DNA of 64,000 nucleotides from Microbacterium oxydans. GTDB taxonomy: Bacteria; Actinomycetota; Actinomycetes; Actinomycetales; Microbacteriaceae. Location: contig NZ_BJOG01000001.1 of assembly GCF_006540085.1 (NCBI RefSeq), positions 868,001 to 932,000 on the forward strand, written 5' to 3'. Below are positions 8,962 through 19,064 of this stretch, piece after piece. The first letter of the stretch is position 1; every line of letters starts with the position of its first letter. The position numbers were made by a program, and so were the translations under genes. The notes under the pieces are model-generated. The model was not told the origin of the DNA. It saw only the letters and a program-made list of their open reading frames with translations, and made no database searches.

Positions 8962-10035
8962 TCAGAGCGCAGCGGCGATGAGCTCCAGAGTCTGCGCTCG
9001 TCCGGTCGGGGCATCCTTCGGCTCGGCGTCGTAGGCACCGGCGACCGGTGAGAGCATGACCTCGTCGACGCCGTGGCGCTCGGCGAAGGCACGCACCTCG
9101 GCCGCGACGCTCTCACCCGTGCCGACGAACCAGCGAGAGCGGGCGGCCTGCACGACCTCGTCGGTAGCCGGGTCGGTGACGGCGGACATCGCTTGCTCGA
9201 CGGTCTCGAGAGCGGCGAGGGGTTGATTGAGCCGCAGGCGCGCCATCATCCGCAGCTGCGGCAGCGCGCGAGCCTCCGCCTCGTCCTGGGTCGGCGCCGC
9301 CACCGCGTTCACGGTGAGGAACGTGCGCGGCTCAGGGTGCTCTTCGCTGGGGCGGTACCCGGTGCGGTAGAGATCGAGCGCGCGTTCGAGACCCTGCCCC
9401 GAGAAGTGGTTGGCGAAGACGTAGGGCAGCCCGTGGGATGCGGCGAGCTGGGCCGAGTAGTCGCTCGATCCGAGCAGCCAGACCTCGGGGGTTCCGGTCG
9501 CGGCCGGAGTGGCGCGCACCGTGTACTCCCCGCCAGAGGTGAAGCGCAGGGCGGCTCCCTCGCCGGAGAGGAGTGCGGCGATGTCCTGCACATGGCGCGG
9601 GAACTGCTCCACGTCGCTCGTCGTTCCCGAACCGCGGAGCAGCTGGGTGATGACCGGGTCGCTTCCCGGAGCGCGCCCGAGGCCGAGGTCGATGCGGCCG
9701 GGCGCGATCGCCTCGAGTGCCGCGAACTGCTCCGCGACGATGAGCGGCGCGTGGTTGGGCAGCATCACGCCGCCCGAACCGAGCCGCACGCGCGAGGTGC
9801 GGGTGGCTGCGGCCGCGATCAGCACCGGGGGAGTGGTCGACGCGACCGACGGCATGTTGTGGTGCTCGGCGAACCAGTAGCGGCGATAGCCGAGGCGGTC
9901 GGCGACCTCCGCGAGAGCGAGCGAGGCGGCGACGGCCTCTGCGCTGGTCTGGCCGGTGCGAACCGGGACGAGGTCGAGGACGGAGAGAGCTGTATCGGGC
10001 ATCCTCGGTTGCAACGCGTCCGCAGGCGCCGTCAT
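8962..10035 (-). CDS. LLM-class flavin-dependent oxidoreductase
   Basis: About 357 residues of the bacterial-luciferase-like superfamily, the subgroup annotated as MsnO8 or alkanal-monooxygenase-like. It shows LSVLDLVPVRTGQT at the N-terminal strand, YWFAEHHNMPSVAS, VRLGSGGVMLPNHAPL and LGLGRAPGSDP. FMN or F420 is the expected cofactor; the substrate is unknown. The start is uncertain: ATG at 10035 has a GGGGA just upstream, while ATG at 10002 begins MPDTALSVLD and matches the conserved core most closely. Confidence 0.85.
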   Translation of the reverse strand: MTAPADALQPRMPDTALSVLDLVPVRTGQTSAEAVAASLALAEVADRLGYRRYWFAEHHNMPSVASTTPPVLIAAAATRTSRVRLGSGGVMLPNHAPLIVAEQFAALEAIAPGRIDLGLGRAPGSDPVITQLLRGSGTTSDVEQFPRHVQDIAALLSGEGAALRFTSGGEYTVRATPAATGTPEVWLLGSSDYSAQLAASHGLPYVFANHFSGQGLERALDLYRTGYRPSEEHPEPRTFLTVNAVAAPTQDEAEARALPQLRMMARLRLNQPLAALETVEQAMSAVTDPATDEVVQAARSRWFVGTGESVAAEVRAFAERHGVDEVMLSPVAGAYDAEPKDAPTGRAQTLELIAAAL

Positions 10036-10115
10036 TCCCCGTCTTGCCCGGTTCGTCCGGCGGTGTTCAGGGCCCAACGGGGTGGGGGCGACAGTCACGC
10101 CGCCCCCACCGTTCG

Positions 10116-10538
10116 TCAGGCGTTGATCGCCTCGCGCTGATCAGTGGACTCCACCGTGATCTTGCGCGGCTTGGCACGCTCGCTCACCGGGATGATGACG
10201 GACAGCACACCGCTCTCGTACGAGGCGCTGATGCCGTCGAGGTCGACACCCTCGCCGAGCGAGAACTGCCGCAGGAAGGAGCCGGATCCGCGTTCACGGG
10301 CGAGCCAGCGCACACCGTCACGGGTGTCGGGGGTGCGCTGTGCGCGGATCGTGAGCTGACCGCCGTCGAGATCGACGTCGATCGAGCCGGGGTCGGCCCC
10401 GGGAAGGTCGGCGTGGAGCACATACCGGTCTCCGTCGCGGAAGAGGTCCACCGGCATCGGCCGGGGAGCGCGAACGGAGTCCAGCACGCTCGCGGCGAAG
10501 CGATCGAGCTGGCTGAAGGGGTCGAAGGTCAGTGCCAT
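10116..10538 (-). CDS. Hsp20/alpha-crystallin family small heat shock protein
   Basis: 140 residues. The N-terminal DPFSQLDRFAASV region is short and the central alpha-crystallin domain runs from about residue 28 to 125, with PVDLFRDGDRYVLHADLPG and SYESGVLSVIIPV. It holds unfolding proteins for refolding by other chaperones and forms oligomers. A good AAAGGAG ribosome binding site precedes the ATG. The long leader contains a perfect 7-bp hairpin (10577-10595). The divergent gene at 10673 encodes an HspR-like repressor, so control by heat is likely. Confidence 0.93.
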   Translation of the reverse strand: MALTFDPFSQLDRFAASVLDSVRAPRPMPVDLFRDGDRYVLHADLPGADPGSIDVDLDGGQLTIRAQRTPDTRDGVRWLARERGSGSFLRQFSLGEGVDLDGISASYESGVLSVIIPVSERAKPRKITVESTDQREAINA

Positions 10539-10576
10539 GAGGTTCTCCTTTCGTGCTGCCCTGAGGGCGAATCGGT

Positions 10577-10595
10577 GGTGCAGGAGATCTGCACC
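10577..10595 (-). promoter_or_regulatory. Hairpin in the 5' leader of the hsp20 gene
   Basis: GGTGCAG and CTGCACC form perfect 7-bp arms around a 5-nt loop, 39 bp before the hsp20 start codon and next to AT-rich promoter sequence. It could be an operator for the MerR-type protein or an RNA structure in the leader. Confidence 0.45.
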
Positions 10596-10640
10596 ATTGC
10601 TATAGATTTTTTATACGACAACTCGTGTTAGATTTGCAAC
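10596..10640. promoter_or_regulatory. AT-rich divergent promoter region between hsp20 and the HspR-like gene
   Basis: About 40 bp unusually rich in A and T for this genome. On the minus strand TTGTCG and TATAGC, and on the plus strand TTAGAT, could act as promoter boxes. I found no convincing HAIR element (CTTGAGT-N7-ACTCAAG). Confidence 0.4.
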
Positions 10641-10672
10641 TCCGAATCCCGCCGACCTCAGGGGGTGGCCGC

Positions 10673-10999
10673 ATGCCGCATCGTGACAGCCGGACGCCGC
10701 TCTACGGCATAGCCGTCGCAGCGCAGCTGGTCGAGCTCCCCGAGGCGACGCTCCGCCTGTTCGAGAGCAAGGGCTTGCTCACCCCCGCCCGCAGCGAAGG
10801 CGGGACCCGCCGCTACAGCGATGACGACATCGAACGGCTGCGGCGAGCGGCCTCACTGCGCGAAGACGGCGTGAACATCGCCGGGATCGCTCGGATGCTC
10901 GACCTGCAGGATGCCAACGACGACCTGCAGGTGCGCAACGAGCAGCTCCGCGAAGCTCTCGATGCTCAGCGCGGGAGAGGCCGCCGCTCCGCCGACTGA
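10673..10999 (+). CDS. MerR-family regulator, HspR-like
   Basis: 108 residues. A MerR winged helix-turn-helix fills the N-terminal two thirds: LYGIAVAAQLVELPEATLRL, FESKGLLTPARSEGGTRRYS and DDIERLRRA, then GVNIAGIARMLDL. The spacing and the GVNIAGI motif resemble HspR, the repressor of heat-shock genes in actinobacteria. A short Gln/Arg-rich coil forms the C-terminus, with no metal-binding cysteines. The gene is divergent from hsp20, and shared-operator autorepression is the natural model. The ATG at 10673 gives the family N-terminus; in-frame codons upstream lie in the promoter. Confidence 0.8.
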   Translation: MPHRDSRTPLYGIAVAAQLVELPEATLRLFESKGLLTPARSEGGTRRYSDDDIERLRRAASLREDGVNIAGIARMLDLQDANDDLQVRNEQLREALDAQRGRGRRSAD

Positions 11000-11041
11000 T
11001 CGATGGTGCGACGCGGCCGACCGTCCATCGGGCCCGACCAC

Positions 11042-11047
11042 TACCGT
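11042..11047 (+). promoter_or_regulatory. -10 box of a leaderless antiporter promoter
   Basis: TACCGT ends 6 nt before the ATG at 11054. Confidence 0.45.
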
Positions 11048-11053
11048 TGAGGC

Positions 11054-12784
11054 ATGGAAGCAGGCATCTTCTACGTCCTCGTCGGTTCGGTCGCCGTCGC
11101 CGCCTTCGCGCGGTGGCGTGGATGGCCTGCACCTCTGCTCGTGACGGTGGTCGCGCTCGCCGCGTCGTTCCTCCCGTTCGTGCCCGATCTCGACATCGAC
11201 GGGCATGTGCTCCTGAGTCTCGTGCTGCCCCCGCTGCTGTACTCGGCCGCCCTCGATGTCTCCTTCGTCGGGTTCAAGCGCAGCCTGCCGCAGATCCGCC
11301 GTCTCGGGATCTGGCTCGTGCTGCTCACGGCCCTCGCTGTCGGGTTCGTCGCCTGGTGGATCCTGCCCTCGCTCACGCTTCCCGGCGCACTGCTGCTGGG
11401 CGCGATCGTCGCTCCTCCCGACGCGGTGTCCGCCGCGGCGATCGGTCGTCGGCTCGGACTGCCTCGACGCATCATGACCGTGTTGTCGGGCGAGAGCCTC
11501 ATCAACGACGCGACCTCGCTCACCCTGTACCGGGTGTTCGCGGCGATCCTCGCCGGGGCGACGGTCTCGGTGTGGGGCGGTGTCTTGCAGTTCCTGCTGG
11601 CTGTCGGCGTCGGTGTCGCCGTCGGACTCGTCTTCGGGATCGTCCTGCACCAGCTGCGCATGCGCATCAGCGATCCGGTCGTCATCGGCACCTTCGGACT
11701 GCTCGCTCCGTTCGGTGCGTACGCGATCGCCGAGCATCTGCTCGGATCGGGAGTCCTCGCCGTCGTGGCGATGGGGCTCTACGTCGGTTACAACTCGCCG
11801 CGCACCGACTACACGACGCGCCAACAGGAGAAGCCGCTGTGGCTCTCGGCCGACCTGTTGCTGGAGAGCTTCGTGTTCGCCTACATCGGGCTGCAGTTCC
11901 CTCGCGTGCTCAGCGACCTCGGCAGCGAGTCCGTCGGACAGATCCTGCTGCTCTCCGGCGCGGTGCTGCTCGTGGTGGTCATCGTGCGGCCCCTCTACAT
12001 CTACCCGACCAGTGCGTGGTCGAACTTCCAGGACCGCAAGCGTCTCGAGCGCTGGGATCGCGGTGTGGAATCCGGGGAGTTCGAGAAACGTCACCGCAGG
12101 TCGCGTCGCTGGGGGAACTACACGGCGGACGAACTGCGCAGCCACATCGTTCGGGAGCAGATGGCGGGACTCACCCTCACGTGGAAGGACAGCGCCGTCA
12201 TCTCCTGGGCGGGCATGCGCGGGGTGGTGACGCTGGCGATCGCGGTGGCGGCGGCCGACCTCGCGACCCTCGACACCGAGGCGTCGCACGCGATCGTCGT
12301 CGTCGCGTTCATCGTCACGGTGGGCACCCTGCTGCTGCAGGGGCTCACGCTGCCCATGCTGATCCGTGGTCTCGGCATCGAGCGCGACGCGGATGAGGCG
12401 GAGGACGAGGCGGCTCTTGCGGAAGTGCGGGAGAAGAGCCGCGAGGCCGGCAAGGCCTATCTCGCCGAGAAGCGCGTGGAGTGGGAGGCGAAGTACGGCG
12501 AGGTCGATCTGAGCGTGTTCGACGCGTTCACGAAGCGTATGACCCGGGTGGAGAAGGACACCGACGAGGCGCAGAAGGTCGAGGACGCCGTGACCCGGCC
12601 CTCCTATGACGACCTCGTCGCGCTGTCCAGAGGGTGGTTGCAGGTGCGCCGCGACATCCTCCTCGCCGAGCGCGACGCCGGCAATCTCGATGAAGAGGTG
12701 ATGCGGGAGCTCATCGCCGCGATGGATGCCGAGGAGCTCGCGCTCGACACGCGCGGTGCCACCCGTCAACAGAGCCGCGCCTGA
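11054..12784 (+). CDS. Cation:proton antiporter, NhaP/CPA1 type
   Basis: 576 residues. About twelve hydrophobic helices fill the first 410 residues. LLGAIVAPPDAVSAAAI contains the Pro-Asp pair of the CPA1 family and SGESLINDATSLTLYR the conserved Asn-Asp ion-binding motif. A Trp-Ala-Gly-Met-Arg-Gly segment at about residue 385 is also typical. The last 150 residues are a charged cytoplasmic tail. It should exchange Na+ or K+ for H+ across the membrane for pH and salt homeostasis. A TACCGT box 6 nt before the ATG suggests leaderless expression. Confidence 0.9.
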   Translation: MEAGIFYVLVGSVAVAAFARWRGWPAPLLVTVVALAASFLPFVPDLDIDGHVLLSLVLPPLLYSAALDVSFVGFKRSLPQIRRLGIWLVLLTALAVGFVAWWILPSLTLPGALLLGAIVAPPDAVSAAAIGRRLGLPRRIMTVLSGESLINDATSLTLYRVFAAILAGATVSVWGGVLQFLLAVGVGVAVGLVFGIVLHQLRMRISDPVVIGTFGLLAPFGAYAIAEHLLGSGVLAVVAMGLYVGYNSPRTDYTTRQQEKPLWLSADLLLESFVFAYIGLQFPRVLSDLGSESVGQILLLSGAVLLVVVIVRPLYIYPTSAWSNFQDRKRLERWDRGVESGEFEKRHRRSRRWGNYTADELRSHIVREQMAGLTLTWKDSAVISWAGMRGVVTLAIAVAAADLATLDTEASHAIVVVAFIVTVGTLLLQGLTLPMLIRGLGIERDADEAEDEAALAEVREKSREAGKAYLAEKRVEWEAKYGEVDLSVFDAFTKRMTRVEKDTDEAQKVEDAVTRPSYDDLVALSRGWLQVRRDILLAERDAGNLDEEVMRELIAAMDAEELALDTRGATRQQSRA

Positions 12785-12785
12785 C

Positions 12786-12970
12786 GATCCCTCCCGCTCC
12801 CCCCCTCCTCACCTCCTCCCCTCCCCTCCCGCTCCCCGTCCCCCCTCCCCACCTCCGCCGAGACCCATCGTCGTCGCCCAGACCCATCGTCTGAGACGTC
12901 TGCGACTGTGGGTCTCGACGACGCGCGTGGGTCTCGGCGGAGGAGAGAGGGGGAGGGAGAGGGGGAGGGG
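12786..12970. terminator. Large bidirectional terminator or palindromic element between convergent genes
   Basis: A perfect 16-bp inverted repeat (12852-12867 with 12928-12943) encloses a second imperfect layer built from AGACCCA and TGGGTCT. Outside the arms lie a long pyrimidine tract (12786-12857) and a purine tract (12934-12970), which can extend the stem partly. Converging transcription makes a two-way terminator the simplest role. Confidence 0.65.
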
Positions 12971-12971
12971 G

Positions 12972-14396
12972 TCAGCGTGCGCTGACCGGCTCCTTGTCGG
13001 CGGACGCGTCCGCCTCGGGAGCGTCGTCGTCGCCGGAGTCGTCGGCGAAGGGGAGGCCCTCGCGCGGAGCGTTGTAGAGCTCCTCGTTCAGGATCCCCTC
13101 GCGCTTGGCGACGATGGTCGGGATCAGCGCCTGACCCGCGACGTTGACCGCGGTGCGGCCCATGTCGAGGATCGGGTCGATCGCGAGCAGCAGTCCGACG
13201 CCCTCGAGCGGCAGACCGAGCGTCGACAGCGTCAGCGTGAGCATCACGACCGCGCCGGTGGTTCCGGCGGTGGCGGCGGAACCGACGACCGAGACGATCA
13301 CGATCAGCAGGTACTGCACGAAGTTCAGCTCGATGCCGAAGAACTGTGCCACGAAGATCGCGGCGATGGCCGGGTAGATCGCGGCGCAGCCGTCCATCTT
13401 CGTGGTCGCGCCCAGCGGCACGGCGAACGAGGCGTAGGAGCGGGGCACTCCGAGGTTGCGCTCGGTCACGCGCTCGGTGAGGGGCAGCGTGCCGATCGAG
13501 GAACGGCTGACGAAGGCCAGCTGCACCGCGGGCCACACGCCGGAGAAGTACTGCTTGATCGACAGGCCGTGCGTCTTGACCAGGACGGGGTAGACGACGA
13601 ACAGCACGAGCGCGAGGCCGATGTACACCGCGGCGGCGAACCAGCCGAGTGAGGCCAGCTTCTCCCAGCCGTACTTGATCACTGCAGAGCCGATGAGGCC
13701 GAACGTGCCGAGCGGGGCGATGCGGATGATCCACCACAGCACGCGCTGGATGACCTTGAGCAGCGACTCGGTGAACACGAGGAACGGCTCTGCCTTCTTG
13801 CCGGCCTTGAGCGCGGCGATGCCGACGACGGCCGCGACCACGATGACCTGCAGGATGTTGAAGCCGACGCTGGAGCTGAAGGTGCCTTCGACGGCACCGG
13901 GGTTGGTGCTGACCGTGAGCCCGAGGAAGTTCTGCGGGATGAGACCCAGCAGGAAGTTCCACCAGGTGCCGACCGTGTACGGGTCGCCGGTCTCGAGGCC
14001 CTCACCGGCGCGGTTGCCCGGCTGGATCACGAGGCCGAGGACGATGCCGATGATCACGGCGACGAACGCGGTGATCGCGAACCACAGGATCGTCTGCCCT
14101 GCCAGGCGTGCAGCGTTCTGCACGCGGCGCAGGTTCGAGATGCTGGCGACGATGGCCGTGAAGATCAGCGGGACGACGGCGGCGCGCAGCAGCGTCACGT
14201 ACGAGCTGCCGATCGTGTCGAGGGTCGCCGACAGGCCGTTCGGGTTCTCGGCGGTGGCGCCGAGCTGGCGGCCGATCAGACCGGCGGCGACGCCGAGGAC
14301 GAGGGCGGCGAGGATCTGGAAGCCGAACGACGTCAGCAGCTTCCGGACCGGTCCGCGGGTGTCTGGCGCCTTCTGGGCGCGTGCGGTGGTGCTCAT
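12972..14396 (-). CDS. Dicarboxylate/amino acid:cation symporter (DAACS family)
   Basis: 474 residues with about eight transmembrane helices and two re-entrant loops. The family signatures are clear: SRSSIGTLPLT (serine-rich hairpin 1), GATTKMDGCAA and DPILDMGRTAVNVAGQAL (substrate and Na+ sites). Proteins of this family import glutamate, aspartate, succinate or serine/threonine with Na+ or H+; the substrate is not decided here. The C-terminal 30 residues are acidic and disordered. It stands alone, convergent with the antiporter across a large hairpin. Confidence 0.92.
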   Translation of the reverse strand: MSTTARAQKAPDTRGPVRKLLTSFGFQILAALVLGVAAGLIGRQLGATAENPNGLSATLDTIGSSYVTLLRAAVVPLIFTAIVASISNLRRVQNAARLAGQTILWFAITAFVAVIIGIVLGLVIQPGNRAGEGLETGDPYTVGTWWNFLLGLIPQNFLGLTVSTNPGAVEGTFSSSVGFNILQVIVVAAVVGIAALKAGKKAEPFLVFTESLLKVIQRVLWWIIRIAPLGTFGLIGSAVIKYGWEKLASLGWFAAAVYIGLALVLFVVYPVLVKTHGLSIKQYFSGVWPAVQLAFVSRSSIGTLPLTERVTERNLGVPRSYASFAVPLGATTKMDGCAAIYPAIAAIFVAQFFGIELNFVQYLLIVIVSVVGSAATAGTTGAVVMLTLTLSTLGLPLEGVGLLLAIDPILDMGRTAVNVAGQALIPTIVAKREGILNEELYNAPREGLPFADDSGDDDAPEADASADKEPVSAR

Positions 14397-14540
14397 GGGG
14401 TGGGGACTCCAGGATCGCGGCGCGCCGAGTGCGCGCCATGAGGCCCAACGCTATGACTCCCTGAGAATTCCCTGGGTGGATATGACGAAGGATGACGCTC
14501 CCGAGCTCAGCGGGGGAGTGAGTTCAGCGGGGGAGGGGGC

Positions 14541-14777
14541 TCAGCGGGGAGCGAGCACCAGCAGCTCGCCCACTTCGCAGTCGAGCGCTTCGCAGATCGC
14601 GCGAAGGGTGGAGTAGCGGATGGCGCGGGCGCGGTCGTTCTTCAGGACCGACAGGTTCACGATGCTCACCCCGACCGCGGCGCTCAGCTCGGTGAGGGTC
14701 ATCCCGCGATCGGCGAGTAGCTCATCGAGTCGGCAGTGGATGCCGGTGAACTCGTCGTCGCTCTCCGCCGGGGTCAC
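14541..14777 (-). CDS. Xre-family small regulator (YozG-like)
   Basis: 78 residues, almost entirely one helix-turn-helix of the Cro/C1 type: RLDELLADRGMTLTELSAAV, GVSIVNLSVLKNDRARAIRY and TLRAICEALDCEVGELL. It resembles the short YozG-like regulators found beside DUF2975 membrane proteins. Its start overlaps the stop of the DUF2975-like gene at 14774 by 4 nt, so the three genes 16050 to 14541 are one unit. It probably binds the 37-bp dyad at 16087-16123 before the unit; this is inference. Confidence 0.85.
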   Translation of the reverse strand: MTPAESDDEFTGIHCRLDELLADRGMTLTELSAAVGVSIVNLSVLKNDRARAIRYSTLRAICEALDCEVGELLVLAPR

Positions 14778-15421
14778 ACCAGCCCCTCCGTTTCCTTCTC
14801 GAGCGCGAGCTTCTCGTTCTGCAGGCGGATGCCGCGGCGGAACGCGACGGCGATCAGGCCCACGGTCACGCCGGTCGCGAAGATCGGGGCGACGCTCCAG
14901 AACTCGATCGGATGCGCAGGCTCTCCCTCACCGAGGCCGAGTGCTGAGGTGACGCCGTTGCGGCCCATGGTCTCGAACATGACGATCAGGATCGGCGCGA
15001 CGACCAGGGTCCAGCCGATCACATCGAACGCGCGGGCGTTGCCGCGCACGAAGAAACGTCCGCGCAGGAAGTTCCAGGCGACCAGCGTGACCGACCCGAT
15101 CACCAGCAGGGCCGCGAGCGCCCACAGGGTGATGGCGGCGATGATCGCCCCGACCGACACCGCGTTCACACCGGTGGCGAAGACCATCGCATCCTGGGCT
15201 ATCCCCTCGACGGAGATCGCGCCGGAGTCGGTGGTCGCCGAGATCGGCTGCTCGTCGATCGGGATCGACCACGCGATCCCGGAGTCGCGGAAGGTGCCGG
15301 CGACGCGAAGGATCGTGGCGAACGCCACCGTCACCAGAGCCGCGGCGGCGTAGAGGATCACGGCGATCGCGTCCGCCGTCTCGGAGCGGGTGGCCTTGGT
15401 TGCGGCTGCGGTGGTGTTCAT
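14774..15421 (-). CDS. DUF2975-like membrane protein, second of a tandem pair
   Basis: About 215 residues with four predicted membrane helices (around residues 20-40, 85-110, 135-155 and 185-205). The extracellular loop follows helix 1. The C-terminus, FRRGIRLQNEKLALEKETEGLV in two parts, resembles the RG-x2-LQ-x-E-x-D-L-V ending of DUF2975 proteins. It shares the last six residues, except one, with the upstream neighbour (ETEGLV against DTEGLV), so the two are paralogues. The start overlaps the upstream stop by 1 nt. Function is unknown; the family is a partner of small Xre regulators. Confidence 0.75.
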   Translation of the reverse strand: MNTTAAATKATRSETADAIAVILYAAAALVTVAFATILRVAGTFRDSGIAWSIPIDEQPISATTDSGAISVEGIAQDAMVFATGVNAVSVGAIIAAITLWALAALLVIGSVTLVAWNFLRGRFFVRGNARAFDVIGWTLVVAPILIVMFETMGRNGVTSALGLGEGEPAHPIEFWSVAPIFATGVTVGLIAVAFRRGIRLQNEKLALEKETEGLV

Positions 15422-16050
15422 CAGACGAGTCCTTCCGTGTCGCGCTGCAGCCGCTGGCCGATCTCGAACGCGCCGGCGACGACCACGAGCGCGAAGCCCC
15501 ACCCGAACGGGGCGAGGTCGATCGACATCTCGAACGCCGGAACGCCAGCGGAGACGAGGTTCAGCTCGGAGGTGATCTCGCTGAACGCGTTCGCGCGCAC
15601 CGCCTGGCTCATCAGACCGCCCGCCATGACGGCGAGCGCGGCGACGGCGATGCCCCAGGTCGCCGCACTGCCGAAGGGGCGACCGATGAAGAGGCGGATG
15701 CAGAGCCAGGCCACCGCGACACACAGCACGATCGGGCCCAGGACTGCGAGAGCATCGGCGATGGCGAGCAGGAGGCGGGGAGAGAGGCTGAGGCCGGAGG
15801 CGGTGAGCGTGACGGTGTCGTACTGTGCATCGGAGATGTTCGAGGACGCCGCGAGCACTGCGGGCGCCTCGGCCGTGCTCAGCGGCATCGACGGGACGGT
15901 GACGGACGGGCTCGTCATCAGGACGGCGGTGCGGATACCTGCGGCGATCAGATCGACGACGGCGATGGCTCCCGCGGCTCCCGCGATGACACCCAGCACG
16001 GTCTTCTCCACCAGGCTCGCCGCTCTGGTCGCGGTCGGTACATCGGTCAT
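15421..16050 (-). CDS. DUF2975-like membrane protein, first of a tandem pair
   Basis: About 209 residues, four predicted transmembrane helices and a large loop between helices 1 and 2. The C-terminus is FEIGQRLQRDTEGLV, like that of the next gene and of DUF2975 proteins. The ATG at 16050 has a strong AAGGAGG ribosome binding site; codons further upstream would run into the operator. It is the first gene of a unit with a second such protein and an Xre regulator. A membrane sensor or stress-related role is possible, but no function is established. Confidence 0.75.
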   Translation of the reverse strand: MTDVPTATRAASLVEKTVLGVIAGAAGAIAVVDLIAAGIRTAVLMTSPSVTVPSMPLSTAEAPAVLAASSNISDAQYDTVTLTASGLSLSPRLLLAIADALAVLGPIVLCVAVAWLCIRLFIGRPFGSAATWGIAVAALAVMAGGLMSQAVRANAFSEITSELNLVSAGVPAFEMSIDLAPFGWGFALVVVAGAFEIGQRLQRDTEGLV

Positions 16051-16086
16051 GGCGCCTCCTTCTCCGTGGCCCGGTTCGGACCCGTT

Positions 16087-16123
16087 GTTATCGACTTTCG
16101 TTAACATAACGACAGTCGATAAC
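16087..16123. promoter_or_regulatory. 37-bp dyad operator before the DUF2975/Xre unit
   Basis: Arms GTTATCGACT (16087-16096) and AGTCGATAAC (16114-16123) are perfect. A second inner dyad TCGTTA-ACA-TAACGA (16098-16112) continues the symmetry, so only one pair mismatches in 17. The stretch is AT-rich and lies 37 bp before the first start codon, over the likely promoter. Confidence 0.65.
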
Positions 16124-16148
16124 CCCGTCAACCTCCGGTATGCCCACG

Positions 16149-16187
16149 GCGAACACGGGCATACGTGCCGTTCGCGGTGGTTACTCT
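16149..16187 (+). promoter_or_regulatory. Candidate clpC promoter with inverted repeats
   Basis: GCGAAC (16149-16154) and GTTCGC (16170-16175) form an inverted repeat upstream of a possible -10 box TACTCT (16182-16187). TATGCCC/GGGCATA is a second, overlapping repeat. A ClgR-type or HspR-type site is conceivable, but neither consensus is matched. Confidence 0.35.
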
Positions 16188-16254
16188 CGATGTACAGGCG
16201 CAGAGAACGCCATAGGTGTCAGCGCTTCGCCCCGTGCGAATAAGGAGTCACAGC

Positions 16255-18789
<2,535 letters not shown>

Positions 18790-18805
18790 CCTCCCGGAAC
18801 CACGA

Positions 18806-18837
18806 GAAGGGGCGGATGCTGCGGCATCCGCCCCTTC
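18806..18837 (+). terminator. Rho-independent-type terminator of clpC
   Basis: A perfect 14-bp stem (GAAGGGGCGGATGC with its complement) closes a 4-nt TGCG loop 16 nt after the clpC stop. The T tract is short, as is common in actinobacteria. Confidence 0.85.
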
Positions 18838-18925
18838 TTGCGTCCCCGCCTCTTGTGTCCCCGCCTCTTGTGTCCCCGCCTCTTGTGTCCCCGCCTCTTG
18901 TGTCCCCGCCTCTTGTGTCCCCGCC
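18836..18925. repeat. Six 15-bp tandem repeats downstream of clpC
   Basis: The unit is TCTTGTGTCCCCGCC. The first copy has one change (C for T) and the other five are identical. It begins inside the 3' side of the terminator stem and ends just before the next palindrome. No promoter or gene is seen in it. Confidence 0.95.
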
Positions 18926-18932
18926 TCGTGCG

Positions 18933-19009
18933 AAAACCCAGACCATGCCGCGGCGCCTCGGCGCGTCCAGGCCGGACACGCCTCGAGGGCATCGGATGGT
19001 CTGGGTTTT
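18933..19009. repeat. Intergenic inverted repeat with 14-bp arms
   Basis: AAAACCCAGACCAT (18933-18946) and its exact complement (18996-19009) flank 49 bp of GC-rich sequence. The arm shares CCCAGACC(C)AT with the hairpin at 12852-12943. Confidence 0.85.
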
Positions 19010-19052
19010 GGCATACCGACCCCGGCTGAGGGACATGCCCAGGGGTGGGTTC

Positions 19053-19058
19053 TAGGCT
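19053..19058 (+). promoter_or_regulatory. -10 box of a leaderless acetyltransferase promoter
   Basis: TAGGCT ends 6 nt before the GTG at 19065. Confidence 0.55.
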
Positions 19059-19064
19059 TGTGGT

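Noticed and set aside
10596..10640. HAIR element for HspR between hsp20 and the MerR-type gene
   Set aside because: CTTGAGT-N7-ACTCAAG is not present even with two mismatches per arm, as far as I can see by eye.
16087..16123. SOS (LexA) box
   Set aside because: The dyad GTTATCGACT/AGTCGATAAC is longer than, and does not match, the actinobacterial LexA consensus.
18836..18925. CRISPR array
   Set aside because: Units are 15 bp and directly adjacent, with no spacers and no cas genes.
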